Part shown: in pieces, positions 59,981-60,408 of the stretch
Numbering within the stretch: position 1 is the first letter of the stretch
How the letters are laid out: each line of letters opens with the position of its first letter
Source of the DNA: Podaxis mareebaensis
Lineage: Eukaryota > Basidiomycota > Agaricomycetes > Agaricales > Agaricaceae
Length of the DNA: 60,408 nucleotides
Direction of reading: 5' to 3'
Assembly: GCA_018524725.1 (NCBI GenBank)
Contig: JAEUWP010000482.1
Location: forward strand, 1 to 60,408
Position numbers and translations under genes: made by a program
Notes under the pieces: model-generated
The model's database searches: none
What the model was told of the DNA's origin: nothing
Seen by the model: only the letters and a program-made list of their open reading frames with translations

Positions 59981-60408
59981 GTGGCACGCCTCACAAGGAA
60001 CGAGCGCAGCATATATTCTCGTCCACACACCGTGTGACACTGTGACTTAGTAGACACACACCCTTCGACTCCTATTTTCCTTTGCTACCTCTGCCTTGTA
60101 CCACCCTCCTTCTACACCATTCCGCCTTATAAGTAACACTTCTTAAATACCACATCCCCATGCCTCCTTGCCTGAGAAATCCTGCCAATCTCCCTCTTAC
60201 CAGGTTGTCCAAGGCTCAACTCACTGCCTTAGCCCAACAACTCAACATCAACACCAGAGGAACAGTCCTAGACCTCTGTAACAACATCCGACAACATTTC
60301 ACCAACAATCCTGCATTATACCAAGACCCCACCTATCAACACCTCTTCCCTCGCAGACACCACCAACCCCAAAGACTATTTTCTCAAACCCCCCCATCCC
60401 AACAAGCT
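59981..60408 (+). mobile_element. Right copy of repeat element, 5' part, running off the window
   Basis: The first 75 bp (59981-60055) are the inverted partner of 1-75. The sequence continues as a CACACCC- and pyrimidine-rich leader with a TATA-like CTTATAAG at 60126-60133, then an ORF from 60160. The class (LINE, DNA transposon or other) cannot be decided from this part. Confidence 0.65.
60160..60408 (+). CDS. SAP-like N-terminal part of transposon protein (partial)
   Basis: Open from ATG 60160 to the window edge (83 codons, no stop). The segment LTRLSKAQLTALAQQLNI then NTRGTVLDLCNNIRQHF fits the helix-turn-helix pattern of a SAP DNA-binding motif, followed by Pro/Gln-rich sequence. SAP-like N-termini occur on proteins of several fungal transposon and retrotransposon families. 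Partial at the 3' end. Confidence 0.5.
   Translation, partial: MPPCLRNPANLPLTRLSKAQLTALAQQLNINTRGTVLDLCNNIRQHFTNNPALYQDPTYQHLFPRRHHQPQRLFSQTPPSQQA

Overview
The window reads as a stretch of a mushroom-forming basidiomycete genome (Agaricomycete, probably Agaricales). Genes are dense and broken by many 45-65 bp GT-AG introns. The gene set is typical of such fungi: an F-box protein with a coiled-coil N-terminus, two CE4 polysaccharide deacetylases, a GH29 fucosidase, HsbA-like proteins, a ferritin-like Rds1 relative, a proteinase-K-type subtilase, small Cys-rich GPI-type surface proteins and a Dicer. The transposons are Ty3/gypsy chromovirus and LTR elements.

Layout. 1-75 is one arm of a 75-bp inverted repeat whose partner is 59981-60055; the left copy abuts and truncates a multi-pass membrane-protein gene (76-2156). 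Then come a 95-aa secreted protein (3274-3679), alpha-L-fucosidase (4352-7626) convergent with a ferritin-like secreted protein (8641-7669), a tandem pair of CE4 deacetylases (9546-11071 and 12109-13656) and an F-box gene (16015-14326). The centre holds a large inverted duplication: arm A 17725-21342 and arm B 26741-42412. The arms flank a 5.4 kb unique block with two divergent HsbA-like genes and a cystathionine gamma-lyase gene. Each arm carries a GDT1/UPF0016 pseudogene and a Cys-rich secreted-protein gene (dead in A, apparently working in B).

Arm B is split by nested LTR insertions, every one with a visible 5-bp target-site duplication. These are a 721-bp solo LTR (CCTAA) and a ~419-bp solo LTR (ACCAT). 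The latter contains a 1.3-kb solo LTR (CATAG) and a 10,266-bp chromovirus (CCATC). Arm A preserves the empty sites. The chromovirus is dead: most premature stops are TGA where Arg is expected, which fits CpG deamination, and CpG is nearly absent from about 28.6 to 43.66 kb. Between the chromodomain and the 3' LTR it carries an unusual third ORF of ~770 codons whose last ~276 codons lie inside the LTR.

Right of the transposon nest are a TIR element with TA duplication (43223-44041), two more Cys-rich GPI-type proteins (45091-44185, 46774-46128), a complete Dicer-like gene (48051-53006, 1,558 aa after splicing), a 60-aa secreted protein, a subtilase (56108-54302), a probably frameshifted beta-trefoil secreted protein (58041-58817), and the right repeat with the start of a SAP-like ORF running off the edge.

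Functional theme: many of the genes encode secreted or wall-located proteins (glycan trimming, protease, surface-binding proteins). The Dicer provides RNA-silencing capacity beside a heavily decayed transposon cluster, but nothing here shows a direct link. Exon models were made by eye from splice signals and protein-family conservation; coordinates given to the base are those where the reading phase closes.
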